In this document: positions 30,704-39,840 of the stretch, piece by piece
Position numbering within the stretch: the stretch's first letter is position 1
How the letters are laid out: each line of letters starts with the position of its first letter
Source of the DNA: Pseudomonas viridiflava
GTDB lineage: Bacteria; Pseudomonadota; Gammaproteobacteria; Pseudomonadales; Pseudomonadaceae
Reading direction: 5' to 3'
NCBI RefSeq assembly: GCF_900590885.1
Contig: NZ_UUON01000004.1
Span: forward strand, 558,001-622,000
Length of the DNA: 64,000 bases
Translations under genes and position numbers: made by a program
The notes under the pieces: generated by a model
The model's database searches: none
The model's input: the letters and a program-made list of their open reading frames with translations, nothing else
What the model was told of the DNA's origin: nothing

Positions 30704-31818
30704 GCAGTTTCCCCGCTGAACGCCAGCTCACTGTCCTTGATGTTGGCAATCGGCCCCAGGATCGAATTATCGAACGGCCGTGGCGCACGTCCCGCTGCGT
30801 AAACCCGTGGCAAGTCAGGATTGCTCAATGCGCCCTCTCCTTGGGCGATAAGGTCCGCGCCGTCGTGCAACGCATCATTGACCCGTGCGATATCGAGCAG
30901 GCTGCCATTGGCAATAATCGTTAGACCCGGCGCATACCGACGCGCCAGCGCCACCAGCGTCTCCTGCCCTCCAGCAAACGCCGGCTGCCAGGCCTGATAC
31001 TCGCTGACGTGGATAAAATCCGCGCCGGCCTGCGCAAGGCTGGAGAAGATCACCTGCGCATCCGCCTCGCCGCCCGGCCACTTGTAGACGAAGTCATTCA
31101 CCTTGCTTTGCGAAATGCGCATCCCCACCGGCACCTCGCTGCCCAGCTCGGTCTTGATCGCCTTGACGATTTCCACCAGCAACGCCACGCGGGCGTGAAT
31201 GTCGCCGCCCCAACGGTCCGTGCGCTGGTTGGTATAGGTGGTCAAGAACTGATCAAGCAGATAGCCATGGGCGCCATGGATTTCAATCCCATCAAAGCCA
31301 CCCATGCGCACTGCCCGTGCTGCCGAGTCGACAAAGCCCTGGATCACTTCTTCGATTTGCACTTCGCTGAGCTCGAGCGGCTGGGTGTAACGCCCGACGC
31401 CGTAATAAAACGGCATCTGCTCACCCATCGGCCGCACCGCAGAAGGCGCTGCACTGCGCTCGGAAAACCGGTTGCCCTGGCTCAGCGCCCCCGCATGCAT
31501 GAGCTGCGCAAACACTTTTGCCCCCTCCCGTTGAAGGGCCTGATTGGTCGCCCCCCATGAGATGGCCTGGGCATCGTTCACCAGGCCGGGCTGAAACCGG
31601 TACCCCTGGGAAAACGCCTGGTCGGTGTACAGGCCTTCGCTGATGATCACGCCAAAACCGCCCTTGGCGAACCGCAGGTAATAGTCGTGCATGGCCGGCG
31701 TGACAAACCCATCTTCGGTCGCACTCACACGAGTCATCGGCGCTACGGCAAGACGGTTTGCCAGAGACGCGTTTTTAATAACATATTTGGATAAGGCTTT
31801 TGTGCTCAGATCAGTCAT
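30700..31818 (-). CDS. Old-Yellow-Enzyme-family NADH:flavin oxidoreductase
   Basis: 372-aa FMN-dependent oxidoreductase of the Old Yellow Enzyme family, which reduces activated C=C bonds of enones or similar electrophiles. Motifs: NRLAVAPMTRVSA, HAGALSQGNR, GFDGIEIHGAHGYLLDQFLT with the His-x-Ala-His-Gly active-site signature, and ANGSLLD near the phosphate-binding site. ATG 31818 follows GGAG by 5 nt. It is divergent from a LysR regulator 122 bp away and overlaps the MBL hydrolase, suggesting a small regulon against a reactive carbonyl compound (inference). Confidence 0.9.
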   Translation of the reverse strand: MTDLSTKALSKYVIKNASLANRLAVAPMTRVSATEDGFVTPAMHDYYLRFAKGGFGVIISEGLYTDQAFSQGYRFQPGLVNDAQAISWGATNQALQREGAKVFAQLMHAGALSQGNRFSERSAAPSAVRPMGEQMPFYYGVGRYTQPLELSEVQIEEVIQGFVDSAARAVRMGGFDGIEIHGAHGYLLDQFLTTYTNQRTDRWGGDIHARVALLVEIVKAIKTELGSEVPVGMRISQSKVNDFVYKWPGGEADAQVIFSSLAQAGADFIHVSEYQAWQPAFAGGQETLVALARRYAPGLTIIANGSLLDIARVNDALHDGADLIAQGEGALSNPDLPRVYAAGRAPRPFDNSILGPIANIKDSELAFSGETA

Positions 31819-31940
31819 GATCACTCCACGAAACGGCGGCTGCGTTCAGCTATATTTCTAAAGCGGCGACGCTAACCCACGCCAAACACCCGCTCAAGCG
31901 CAGCCCCTGTGAAGGCGCCATAACCGATACCGATGTAATC

Positions 31941-32825
31941 ATGCTGACTTCAGACCTGAAACTGTTCCTCGCCGTGACCTCAACGGGCAGCCTCTCGGCC
32001 GCCGCACGCCAACTCGACGTGACGCCGATGCAAGTCTCCCGACGGGTGGCGGCCCTGGAAGAAGAACTCGGCGTGCGCCTGTTCCACCGCTCGACCCGTT
32101 CGGTCTCCCTGACCGCCGAGGGCGAAGCGCTGCTGCCCCACGCCATCGCCATGAGCGAGGCCGAGGAAAACGCACGGCATGCCCTCGGCCAAACCTCGAA
32201 CCGGGTGTCGGGCGTATTGCGTGTGAGTACCCCGAGCATCTTCGGCCAATCCATCGTCCTGGCGTTGCTGCCGCGCCTGCTGGAGGATTACCCGGACCTC
32301 AAGGTCGAGGTCCATATCAGCGAGCAGATGGCCGATATCGTGGCGCAAGGCATGGATGTGGCCCTGCGCATCGGGCCCTTGCCCGACTCGGAACTCGTCG
32401 CGCGCAAAATCACGGTCAACCCCCGCCTTATTTGCGCCTCGCCGGCGTATTTGCAACGGCGCGGCCTGCCAACCGTGGTGAGCGACCTGGACGACCACGA
32501 CTGCATCATCCTGGATAGCGCGCCGCGCTGGCCCTTTGTGATTGATCAGACACTGCAACCCAAGCGGGTACACGGACGCTGCCAGACCACCAGCGTCGAC
32601 GCCGTGCGGGCCGCCGCGCTGGAAGGGCTGGGCCTGGCGATGCTGACGTGTGTGGATGTGTGCCGGCAGCTCAAGGACGGCTCGCTGGTGCAGGTGCATC
32701 TGCAGGATGCGTCCCTGGAAGAGCTGGCCGTGTGGGCAATCATGCCGAGCCGACGCTACGTGCCGGCGCGGGTCAGGGTGTTTCTGGAAGCCCTGGAGGC
32801 TGACCTGGCGCAACTGCCGATTTGA
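31941..32825 (+). CDS. LysR-family transcriptional regulator
   Basis: 294-aa LysR-type regulator. The N-terminal winged helix-turn-helix is clear: LFLAVTSTGSLSAAARQLDV and VSRRVAALEEELGVRLFHRS. The C-terminal effector domain (about 90-290) follows (VLRVSTPSIFGQSIVLALL). It is divergent from the Old-Yellow-Enzyme/MBL operon and by the usual rule for the family is its likely regulator. The stop abuts that of the convergent enoyl-CoA hydratase. The effector is unknown. Confidence 0.93.
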   Translation: MLTSDLKLFLAVTSTGSLSAAARQLDVTPMQVSRRVAALEEELGVRLFHRSTRSVSLTAEGEALLPHAIAMSEAEENARHALGQTSNRVSGVLRVSTPSIFGQSIVLALLPRLLEDYPDLKVEVHISEQMADIVAQGMDVALRIGPLPDSELVARKITVNPRLICASPAYLQRRGLPTVVSDLDDHDCIILDSAPRWPFVIDQTLQPKRVHGRCQTTSVDAVRAAALEGLGLAMLTCVDVCRQLKDGSLVQVHLQDASLEELAVWAIMPSRRYVPARVRVFLEALEADLAQLPI

Positions 32826-33575
32826 TCAGCGCCGGGCGATAAATCCTGACAGCGCGGCAATCGCCTCCGGGGACTTGAGGCGCTGTGTAAACAAAGCGCC
32901 CTCCTCTTCGATCACCTGGCGCAACTGCTCGCGATCAACACTCTTCATCAACTGCTTGGTAACCTGCACCGCCGCCGGGGCCAGGTGTTCAAAACGCTCG
33001 GCCACTTCCCGTGCCTTGGCCAGCGCCGCCTCGCCGCTGCCCAACGCCTCGGTGGCAATCCCCCAGGCCGCCGCCTGTTCGCCGGTAAAGCCCTCGCCCA
33101 GCAGCAACAGTTCAGCCGCTTTCGCATGCCCCAACAGGCGCGGCAGGATCAGGCTCGAACCAAACTCCGGGCACAGCCCAAGGTTGACGAACGGCATGCG
33201 CAAGCGCGCATCGCGGCTGATATAGACCAGGTCGCAATGCAGCAGCAGCGTCGTGCCGATGCCCACCGCCGCACCCGCGACGCCAGCAATCACCGGTTTG
33301 CGGCAATTGAGCAGGCTTTTCATAAAGTGAAACGGCGGGCTGTCGAGGTCGCTGGGCGGTTGTTCAAGGAAGTCGCCGATGTCGTTGCCGGCGGTAAAAC
33401 ACTCGCTGCTGCCCTGGATCAGCACCGCGCGAATATCCGCATCTGCATCAGCCAACTCCAGCGCCTCGGCCAGTTGGCTGTACATGGCGCGGGTCAGGGC
33501 GTTTTTCTTGTCGGGGCGATTGAACTGCAGGGTCAGCACCCCGCGTTCGCGCAGCGGGTGGATGGCGTCGGTCAT
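32826..33575 (-). CDS. Enoyl-CoA hydratase/isomerase family protein
   Basis: 249-aa crotonase-fold protein. The start resembles LTLQFNRPDKKNALT. CoA/oxyanion-hole segments FTAGNDIGDFLEQ and KPVIAGVAGAAVGIGTTLLLHCDLVYIS are clear, and NLGLCPEFGSSLILPRLLG carries a Glu in the usual catalytic area. The second catalytic Glu is not evident, so isomerase activity or an unusual substrate is possible. It lies 30 bp downstream of a ferredoxin reductase gene on the same strand and may be co-transcribed. Confidence 0.88.
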   Translation of the reverse strand: MTDAIHPLRERGVLTLQFNRPDKKNALTRAMYSQLAEALELADADADIRAVLIQGSSECFTAGNDIGDFLEQPPSDLDSPPFHFMKSLLNCRKPVIAGVAGAAVGIGTTLLLHCDLVYISRDARLRMPFVNLGLCPEFGSSLILPRLLGHAKAAELLLLGEGFTGEQAAAWGIATEALGSGEAALAKAREVAERFEHLAPAAVQVTKQLMKSVDREQLRQVIEEEGALFTQRLKSPEAIAALSGFIARR

Positions 33576-33605
33576 GGCGAGTCTCGCAGTGATGAAATTC
33601 AGCGC

Positions 33606-34538
33606 TCAACCACGCGGCACAAACACATCGGCCAGCAGTTGATTACGCGGCAGTCCCTCCAGGAACAGGCGCTTGGAAAACGCCTCGACACTGGCCGGGT
33701 GCCCGCAGAGTAAGGCCAGGGTTTGCCGCGAAACAAGCCGCAGTTGCGCCAATGCCTGGGCCGACTCCGCCGATGTCCACAGTTCCACCGACAGGTTGGG
33801 ATGCTGCGCCGCCAGCGCCGCCAGGGGTTCGGCCAGGTAATGGCCGCCGGCATCATGGGCCAGGTGAATCACGCGGATGGCGCCTTGGTGATCCTGGCGC
33901 AGCGATTCGCGCAATACGCCCCACAACGGCCCAAGGCCGGTACCGGAAGCCAGCAGCCACAAAGGCCGCAATTGCCAGTCGGGATCGTATTGCAGCGCAC
34001 CGCCGCGCAACTCGCCCAGACGCAATGGATCGCCAACCTGCAAGTGCCGGGCGATATCGCTGAATTCGCCGGGCTGGCGGCAATCGATATGAAACTCCAG
34101 AAACGGCTCGTCCTGGGGCAAGCTCGCCAGGGAATACGGGCGCGCCACCTGTCCCGCCCACAGCACCAAATGCTGCCCGGCCCGGTAACGCAAGCCGCGT
34201 TCCGGTTGCAGGCGCAGACGCAGCACGCTGGCGTTCAGCCAATCCGCGCCGACCACCCGGGCCGGCAAGCCGTCGCGCAGGGGGTCAAAGGTTTCGACGT
34301 GCAAGTCCCCACTCACCAGGCACTGGCAGGCCAGGCGCCAGCCGTCCTGGCGTTGCGCCGGGCTCAGGGCATCCGGTTGTTGGTCCTCGACCTCGCCCTG
34401 GCAACGCACCAGGCAGGCATGGCAACTGCCGGCGCGGCAACTGTAGGGCACGGCCACGCCCGCCAGGTTCAAGGCATCCAGCAGGTTGCTGCCGGTGGCG
34501 ACCGACCAGTGGCGTTCGCCGACGTGCAGTTCAGGCAT
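33606..34538 (-). CDS. 2Fe-2S ferredoxin / FAD reductase
   Basis: About 310-aa electron-transfer protein. An N-terminal plant-type ferredoxin domain has PYSCRAGSCHACLVRC (C-x4-C-x2-C) and a fourth Cys in LACQCLVSGD. A FAD-binding domain (RPYSLASLP) and a NAD-binding domain (WLLASGTGLGPLWGVLRESL) follow. The architecture matches CDP-6-deoxy-glucoseen-reductase/oxygenase-reductase type enzymes. I choose ATG at 34538 (MPELHVGER) over an upstream TTG; neither has a strong ribosome-binding site. It is divergent from the fumarase gene. The partner oxygenase is not in the window. Confidence 0.87.
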   Translation of the reverse strand: MPELHVGERHWSVATGSNLLDALNLAGVAVPYSCRAGSCHACLVRCQGEVEDQQPDALSPAQRQDGWRLACQCLVSGDLHVETFDPLRDGLPARVVGADWLNASVLRLRLQPERGLRYRAGQHLVLWAGQVARPYSLASLPQDEPFLEFHIDCRQPGEFSDIARHLQVGDPLRLGELRGGALQYDPDWQLRPLWLLASGTGLGPLWGVLRESLRQDHQGAIRVIHLAHDAGGHYLAEPLAALAAQHPNLSVELWTSAESAQALAQLRLVSRQTLALLCGHPASVEAFSKRLFLEGLPRNQLLADVFVPRG

Positions 34539-34755
34539 ATAAAGGCTCAATCAGAAGGGACGCGCACAGGGAATCATGCCTGCGACAGTTTGACCATAGT
34601 CGGGTGTATCGGCCACCGCGTCGGGTTATACTGCCGCGCCTTTTTAGCGTCGCGCCAGCACCACTTTGGCGTGCCTTGGAAAGGTGGACTCAGCCGACCG
34701 ATGCAACACTGGGGCCACCTTTTATTGAATGTTCCCTTATAGAGGAGCGCGACTC

Positions 34756-36279
34756 ATGACCGTGATCAAGCAAGACGACCTGATTCAGAGCGTTGCCGAC
34801 GCCCTGCAATTCATTTCCTACTACCACCCCGTTGACTTCATCCAGGCCATGCACGAAGCCTACCTGCGCGAAGAATCGCCAGCGGCCCGTGACTCCATCG
34901 CCCAGATCCTGATCAACTCGCGCATGTGCGCCACCGGCCATCGCCCGATCTGCCAGGACACCGGTATCGTCACCGTGTTCGTGCGCGTGGGCATGGACGT
35001 ACGTTGGGATGGCGCCACCATGGGCCTGGACGACATGATCAACGAAGGCGTGCGTCGCGCCTACAACCTGCCGGAAAACGTCCTGCGCGCCTCCATCCTG
35101 GCCGACCCGGCAGGTGCGCGTAAAAACACCAAGGACAACACCCCGGCGGTCATCCACTACTCCATCGTCCCGGGTAACACCGTGGAAGTGGACGTGGCAG
35201 CCAAGGGCGGCGGCTCCGAGAACAAGTCGAAAATGGCCATGCTCAACCCGTCCGACTCAATCGTCGACTGGGTGCTCAAGACCGTTCCGACCATGGGCGC
35301 CGGCTGGTGCCCACCGGGCATGCTCGGCATCGGCATCGGCGGCACCGCCGAGAAAGCCGCGGTGATGGCCAAGGAAGTGTTGATGGAATCCATCGACATC
35401 CATGAGCTGAAAAAACGCGGCCCACAGAACCGTATCGAAGAGATGCGCCTGGAGCTGTTCGAGAAGGTCAACCAACTGGGCATCGGCGCCCAGGGCCTGG
35501 GTGGCCGGACCACCGTACTCGACGTGAAGATCATGGACTACCCGACCCACGCCGCCTCCTTGCCGGTGTGCATGATCCCCAACTGCGCCGCCACCCGTCA
35601 CGCACACTTCGTGCTCGATGGCTCGGGCCCGGCGTCGCTGGAAGCGCCACCGTTGGACGCCTACCCGGAAATCGTCTGGGAAGCCGGCCCGTCGGCGCGG
35701 CGCGTCAACCTCGACACCCTGACCCCGGAAGAAGTGCAGAGCTGGAAGCCGGGCGAAACCGTGTTGCTCAACGGCAAGATGCTCACCGGCCGCGACGCAG
35801 CGCACAAGCGCATGGTCGAGATGCTCAACAAGGGCGAAACCCTGCCGGTGGACCTCAAGGGTCGTTTCATCTACTACGTCGGCCCGGTTGATCCGGTGCG
35901 CGAAGAAGTGGTTGGCCCAGCCGGCCCGACCACCGCCACGCGGATGGACAAGTTCACCCGGCAGATCCTCGAGCAAACCGGCCTGCTGGGCATGATCGGC
36001 AAATCCGAGCGCGGCCCTACCGCCATCGAAGCGATCAAGGACCACAAGGCCGTGTACCTGATGGCCGTAGGCGGCGCTGCCTACCTGGTGGCGCAAGCCA
36101 TCAAGAAGTCGCGCGTTGTGGCCTTCGCCGAACTGGGCATGGAAGCGATCTACGAGTTCGACGTGAAAGACATGCCGGTCACCGTCGCGGTAGACAGCAA
36201 GGGCGAATCCGTGCACATCACCGGTCCTGCCATCTGGCAGAAAAAGATCAGTGAAAGCCTGGCGGTAGAAGTGCAGTAA
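34756..36279 (+). CDS. fumA: Class I (4Fe-4S) fumarate hydratase
   Basis: 507-aa iron-sulphur fumarase interconverting fumarate and malate in the TCA cycle. Two family domains run in order: N-terminal (GHRPICQDTGIVTVFVRVGM, GWCPPGMLGIGIGGTAEKA) and C-terminal (IYYVGPVDPVREEVVGPAGPTTATRMD, LGMEAIYEFDVKDMPVTVAVD). Cysteines in ICQDTG, MIPNCAATRH and elsewhere are candidates for cluster ligands. The start at 34756 follows AGAGGAG. Length is typical (about 505-550). It is monocistronic, ending in a terminator. Confidence 0.95.
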   Translation: MTVIKQDDLIQSVADALQFISYYHPVDFIQAMHEAYLREESPAARDSIAQILINSRMCATGHRPICQDTGIVTVFVRVGMDVRWDGATMGLDDMINEGVRRAYNLPENVLRASILADPAGARKNTKDNTPAVIHYSIVPGNTVEVDVAAKGGGSENKSKMAMLNPSDSIVDWVLKTVPTMGAGWCPPGMLGIGIGGTAEKAAVMAKEVLMESIDIHELKKRGPQNRIEEMRLELFEKVNQLGIGAQGLGGRTTVLDVKIMDYPTHAASLPVCMIPNCAATRHAHFVLDGSGPASLEAPPLDAYPEIVWEAGPSARRVNLDTLTPEEVQSWKPGETVLLNGKMLTGRDAAHKRMVEMLNKGETLPVDLKGRFIYYVGPVDPVREEVVGPAGPTTATRMDKFTRQILEQTGLLGMIGKSERGPTAIEAIKDHKAVYLMAVGGAAYLVAQAIKKSRVVAFAELGMEAIYEFDVKDMPVTVAVDSKGESVHITGPAIWQKKISESLAVEVQ

Positions 36280-36298
36280 GCACCTCGCTGCAAGGATA

Positions 36299-36336
36299 AA
36301 GGCGACTGCGGCCCCACGGCCCAGTCGCCTTTTTTA
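36299..36336 (+). terminator. Rho-independent terminator of fumarase gene
   Basis: AAGGCGACTG pairs with CAGTCGCCTTTTTT, extended by GGCC/GGCC inside the loop. A U-tract follows. Confidence 0.9.
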
Positions 36337-36353
36337 TGGTGAATACAGTCAAA

Positions 36354-36381
36354 TGTGGGAGGGGGCAAGCCCTCTCCCACA
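36354..36381. repeat. REP element, single palindrome
   Basis: TGTGGGAGGGGGCAAGCC pairs with its complement GGGAGAGGGCTTG-type arm (TGTGGGAG / CTCCCACA ends) around a small loop. It lies between fumarase and the sensor kinase. Confidence 0.8.
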
Positions 36382-36455
36382 CAAGCCCACTCGCCACAAG
36401 ACTCAAGCAGCACATGGTATGGTGCTCCCCCCTAATTGCAGCTGTTCATATCCGT

Positions 36456-38222
36456 ATGATCGCGATCCCTCGCCCCCTGCGCCTGACCTTCTATTCCCTG
36501 CTGATCATCGCCGGTGCCGTGCTGGCCGCCGCCCTGGCCACCCGCCATGCCGAGCGCCAGGCCCTGGTGGACGACGCTGCCCGCGCCAATCAGCAGCTCG
36601 CGCTGTACGCCAACTCCCTGCACACCCTGATCGAACGCTACCGCGCCCTGCCCGCCGTGCTGGCGCTGGACTCGGAAATGATCAGCGCCTTGAAGGGCCC
36701 GCTGGATGCCACCACCCAGGATCTGCTCAACCGCAAACTGGAACGCATCAACGGCGCCGCGCAATCCTCCACCCTGGAATTGATGGACCGCACCGGCCTG
36801 GCCGTCGCCGCCAGCAACTGGGCATTGCCGAGCAGTTACGTCGGCCACAACTACGCGTTCCGCCCGTACTTCAGCCAGACCAAGAGCCAGGGCACCGGGC
36901 GGTTTTATGCCGTGGGGGTGACCACCGGCATTCCGGGATACTTCCTCTCCAGCGCCGTGGTGGATGAGCACGAGCAGTTCCTCGGCGCCATGGTGGTAAA
37001 ACTGGAGTTCCCCGAGCTAGAGCGTGAATGGGCGCAAGGCAATGACCTGCTGCTGGTCAGCGACGCGCGCGGCATTGTGTTTATCGCCAACCAGCCGGGC
37101 TGGCGCTACCGCAACCTGCGGCCGCTGTCGGAGACGGACCTGGCCGAGGTCAAGGCCACCCGCCAATACGACAAGAAACAGCTGCAACCGCTCGAGACCC
37201 AACAGCTGCAACGCTTCGATGAAAACAGCCACCTGATGCGCGTCAACGGCCCGGATGGCAATGCCAATTACATCTGGGAATCCCTGCCGCTGAAGGCCGA
37301 AGGCTGGACCCTGCACCTGCTGCGCAAACCGCAGTTCGCCTTTGAAGACCAACGCAACGCCGGCCTCGCTGCCGCCGGATCCTGGCTGGCACTGGTGTTT
37401 CTGCTGCTGTTCCTCACCCAACGCTGGCGCCTGGCCCGTTTACGCCAGCGCAGTCGCGAGGAGCTTGAGCAGTTGGTCGAGGAGCGCACCCAGGCCCTGC
37501 GCACCGCCCAGGACGGTTTGGTGCAATCGGCCAAGCTGGCGGCGCTGGGGCAGATGTCCGCCGCCCTCGCCCATGAAATCAACCAGCCACTGACCGCCCA
37601 GCGCATGCAACTGGCGACCCTGCGCCTGCTGCTCGACCACGGCCGCATCGACGACGCCTACCAGGCGCTCACGCCGCTGGACGATATGCTCACGCGCATG
37701 GCCGCGCTCACCGGCCACCTCAAGACCTTCGCGCGCAAGAGCCCAAGCGGCCTGCGCGAACGCCTGGACCTGGCCACCGTGGTCGACCAGTCCCTGCACC
37801 TGCTGGACGCGCGCCTGCGCGATGAAGCCATCGGCGTGGTCCTCGACCTGGCCCGCCCGGCCTGGGTGCGAGGCGATGCGATCCGTCTCGAACAGGTGCT
37901 GATCAACCTGTTGCGCAACGCCCTCGACGCGATGGTCGACAAACCGCGCAAACGCCTGGAAATCCGCCTGCACGCCGACCAGCAGCTGTGGCTTTTGAGC
38001 GTCAGCGACAGCGGCGGCGGAATTGCCGAAGAACACCTCAACAGCGTGTTCGACCCGTTCTTCACCACCAAGCCGGTGGGCGACGGGCTCGGCCTCGGGC
38101 TGGCGGTGTCCTACGCTATCGTGCATGAACTGGGCGGCCGCCTGCTCGCCGCCAACCGTGGCGACGGTGCCGTATTTACCCTGACCCTGCCTATCGCGCT
38201 GGAGACGCCCGACCTATGTTGA
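36456..38222 (+). CDS. DctB/MifS-like C4/C5-dicarboxylate sensor kinase
   Basis: 588-aa membrane histidine kinase. TM1 (about residues 11-31), a periplasmic double-Cache sensor (about 40-300, with YVGHNYAFRPYFSQT and GIPGYFLSSAVVDE typical of DctB), and TM2 (about 303-322). A coiled linker leads to HisKA (ALAHEINQPLTAQRMQLATL, H373) and the ATPase (LINLLRNALDAM, DSGGGI, FDPFFTTK, GLGLGLAVS). ATG 36456 gives the family-like start; the frame opens upstream at 36336. It overlaps the response-regulator gene by 7 bp. P. aeruginosa MifS, an alpha-ketoglutarate sensor, is the closest parallel I recall; the ligand is inferred. Confidence 0.9.
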   Translation: MIAIPRPLRLTFYSLLIIAGAVLAAALATRHAERQALVDDAARANQQLALYANSLHTLIERYRALPAVLALDSEMISALKGPLDATTQDLLNRKLERINGAAQSSTLELMDRTGLAVAASNWALPSSYVGHNYAFRPYFSQTKSQGTGRFYAVGVTTGIPGYFLSSAVVDEHEQFLGAMVVKLEFPELEREWAQGNDLLLVSDARGIVFIANQPGWRYRNLRPLSETDLAEVKATRQYDKKQLQPLETQQLQRFDENSHLMRVNGPDGNANYIWESLPLKAEGWTLHLLRKPQFAFEDQRNAGLAAAGSWLALVFLLLFLTQRWRLARLRQRSREELEQLVEERTQALRTAQDGLVQSAKLAALGQMSAALAHEINQPLTAQRMQLATLRLLLDHGRIDDAYQALTPLDDMLTRMAALTGHLKTFARKSPSGLRERLDLATVVDQSLHLLDARLRDEAIGVVLDLARPAWVRGDAIRLEQVLINLLRNALDAMVDKPRKRLEIRLHADQQLWLLSVSDSGGGIAEEHLNSVFDPFFTTKPVGDGLGLGLAVSYAIVHELGGRLLAANRGDGAVFTLTLPIALETPDLC

Positions 38223-39541
38223 ACGCGGTGATTGTGGTCGATGACGAAGCCAGCATTCGCACGGCGGTCGAGCAATGGTTGAGCTTGTCCGGATTTGAAG
38301 TGCAGCTGTTCAGCCGCGCCGAGGAATGCCTGGCGAAACTGCCCAAGGACTTCCCCGGCGTGATCCTCAGCGATGTGCGCATGCCCGGCCTCACTGGCCT
38401 GGAGCTGCTCGCCGAAGTGCAACGGCGTGACGCCGACTTGCCGGTGATCCTGCTGACCGGCCACGGCGACGTGCCGATGGCCGTCGAAGCCATGCGCGAC
38501 GGTGCCTACGACTTCCTGGAAAAACCCTTCAGCCCCGACGCCCTGCTCAACAGCCTGCGCCGTGCGCTGGACAAGCGCGGGCTGATCCTCGAAAACCGCC
38601 GCCTGCACCAGCAGGCCGACCATCGCGCGCAGTTGCAGAACAGCCTGCTCGGTGTGTCCCGTGGTTTGCAGAATTTGCGCCGGCAGGTGCTGGACCTGGC
38701 GAGCTTGCCAGTCAACGTGCTGATCCGTGGCGAAACCGGCAGCGGCAAGGAGCTGGTCGCGCGCTGCCTGCATGATTTCGGGCCTCGGGCGAAGAAGCCT
38801 TTTGTAGCGCTCAACTGTGCGGCCATCCCCGAGCAGCTGTTTGAAGCCGAGCTGTTCGGCCACGAAAGCGGCGCGTTCACCGGCGCCCAAGGCAAGCGCA
38901 TCGGCAAGCTCGAATACGCCCATGGCGGCACGCTGTTCCTTGATGAAATCGAAAGCATGCCCCTGGCCCAGCAGGTGAAACTGCTGCGGGTGTTGCAGGA
39001 ACAGAAGCTTGAGCGGTTGGGCTCCAACCAAAGTATTCAGGTGGATTTGCGCATCATCGCCGCCACCAAGCCGGACCTGCTCGAAGAAGCGCGCGCCGGG
39101 CGTTTTCGTGAGGACCTGGCGTATCGCTTGAACGTCGCGCAACTGCGCCTGCCGCCGCTGCGCGAACGCCGTGAAGATATCCCGCTGCTGTTCGACCACT
39201 TTGCGCAAAGCGCCGCCGAACGCTTGGGCCGCAGCGTTGAGCCGCTGAGCGGCGCGCAACTGGGGCGCCTGCTCAGCCATGACTGGCCGGGCAATGTGCG
39301 CGAACTGGCTAACGTTGCCGAACGCCAGGTGCTGGGGCTGGGTGAGCCGGAGCCGGAAGGCATCGAGGCCGGGCAATCCCTGGCCGCACAGCAGGAAGCC
39401 TTCGAGGCCCATTGCCTGAAAGCCGCGCTGACCCGGCATAAGGGCGACATCAAGGCAGTGCTGGCGGAGCTGCAACTGCCGCGGCGGACCCTCAATGAGA
39501 AGATGCAGCGGCATGGGTTGGTGCGCGAGATGTTTCTCTAA
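38216..39541 (+). CDS. DctD/MifR-like sigma-54 response regulator
   Basis: 441-aa NtrC-family activator. Receiver domain 1-120 with phospho-acceptor D53 in ILSDVRMPG. The sigma-54-interacting AAA+ domain (about 145-370) has Walker A GETGSGKE, ESGAFTGA (the sigma-54 contact loop, intact), GTLFLDEIESM and the arginine-finger region. A Fis-type helix-turn-helix lies at the C terminus (KAVLAELQLPRRTLNEKMQRHGL is split over about residues 410-435). It overlaps the kinase gene. The transporter 300 bp downstream has a sigma-54 promoter and paired upstream dyads, so is its likely target. Confidence 0.95.
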   Translation: MLNAVIVVDDEASIRTAVEQWLSLSGFEVQLFSRAEECLAKLPKDFPGVILSDVRMPGLTGLELLAEVQRRDADLPVILLTGHGDVPMAVEAMRDGAYDFLEKPFSPDALLNSLRRALDKRGLILENRRLHQQADHRAQLQNSLLGVSRGLQNLRRQVLDLASLPVNVLIRGETGSGKELVARCLHDFGPRAKKPFVALNCAAIPEQLFEAELFGHESGAFTGAQGKRIGKLEYAHGGTLFLDEIESMPLAQQVKLLRVLQEQKLERLGSNQSIQVDLRIIAATKPDLLEEARAGRFREDLAYRLNVAQLRLPPLRERREDIPLLFDHFAQSAAERLGRSVEPLSGAQLGRLLSHDWPGNVRELANVAERQVLGLGEPEPEGIEAGQSLAAQQEAFEAHCLKAALTRHKGDIKAVLAELQLPRRTLNEKMQRHGLVREMFL

Positions 39542-39569
39542 GCGGCTTTGGCGGCGCCCTACAGGATGC

Positions 39570-39661
39570 CATCGGGGGCAAGCCCCCTCCCACCCTGGAA
39601 GGTATTCACAAATCGAAATGTGGGAGGGGCGGTGCGACGAGGCGGCTTGCCCCCGATGAGG
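39570..39661. repeat. REPIN of variant type
   Basis: Left arm CATCGGGGGCAAGCCCCCTCCCA, right arm with the insert GCGGTGCGACGAGGCGG between GGGAGGGG and CTTGCCCCCGATGAGG. The right arm is longer and asymmetric. The same variant recurs at 47002-47093. Confidence 0.8.
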
Positions 39662-39673
39662 CCGGCAGCCATA

Positions 39674-39719
39674 AGCGGATTTCCGCTCACCACCCCCAAA
39701 CCATCAGCGACTTTCCGCT
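39674..39719 (+). promoter_or_regulatory. Paired upstream activator sites for the sigma-54 promoter
   Basis: Two 14-bp dyads, AGCGGATTTCCGCT (39674-39687) and AGCGACTTTCCGCT (39706-39719), match at 12 of 14 positions and lie exactly 32 bp apart, i.e. about three helical turns. The first is a perfect palindrome. They sit about 75 and 108 bp upstream of the predicted start of transcription, the usual place for NtrC-family activators. The DctD/MifR-like protein encoded just upstream is the obvious candidate to bind them. Confidence 0.65.
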
Positions 39720-39761
39720 CAGAAAAATCCGCAAACCCTTCTAGCCCGGGCCTTCACCTAC

Positions 39762-39778
39762 CTGGCACAGCTCCTGCT
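39762..39778 (+). promoter_or_regulatory. Sigma-54 (RpoN) promoter of the transporter gene
   Basis: CTGGCACAGCTCCTGCT matches the consensus YTGGCACGRNNNTTGCW at 15 of 17 positions. The invariant GG (39764-39765) and GC (39776-39777) have the required 12-bp spacing. The transporter ATG is 62 bp downstream. Confidence 0.82.
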
Positions 39779-39840
39779 ATAGCCCCAACCAGGCTGCGCA
39801 CGCGCCGCTCCATAAAAACAACTAGATGAAGGATCCTTCA

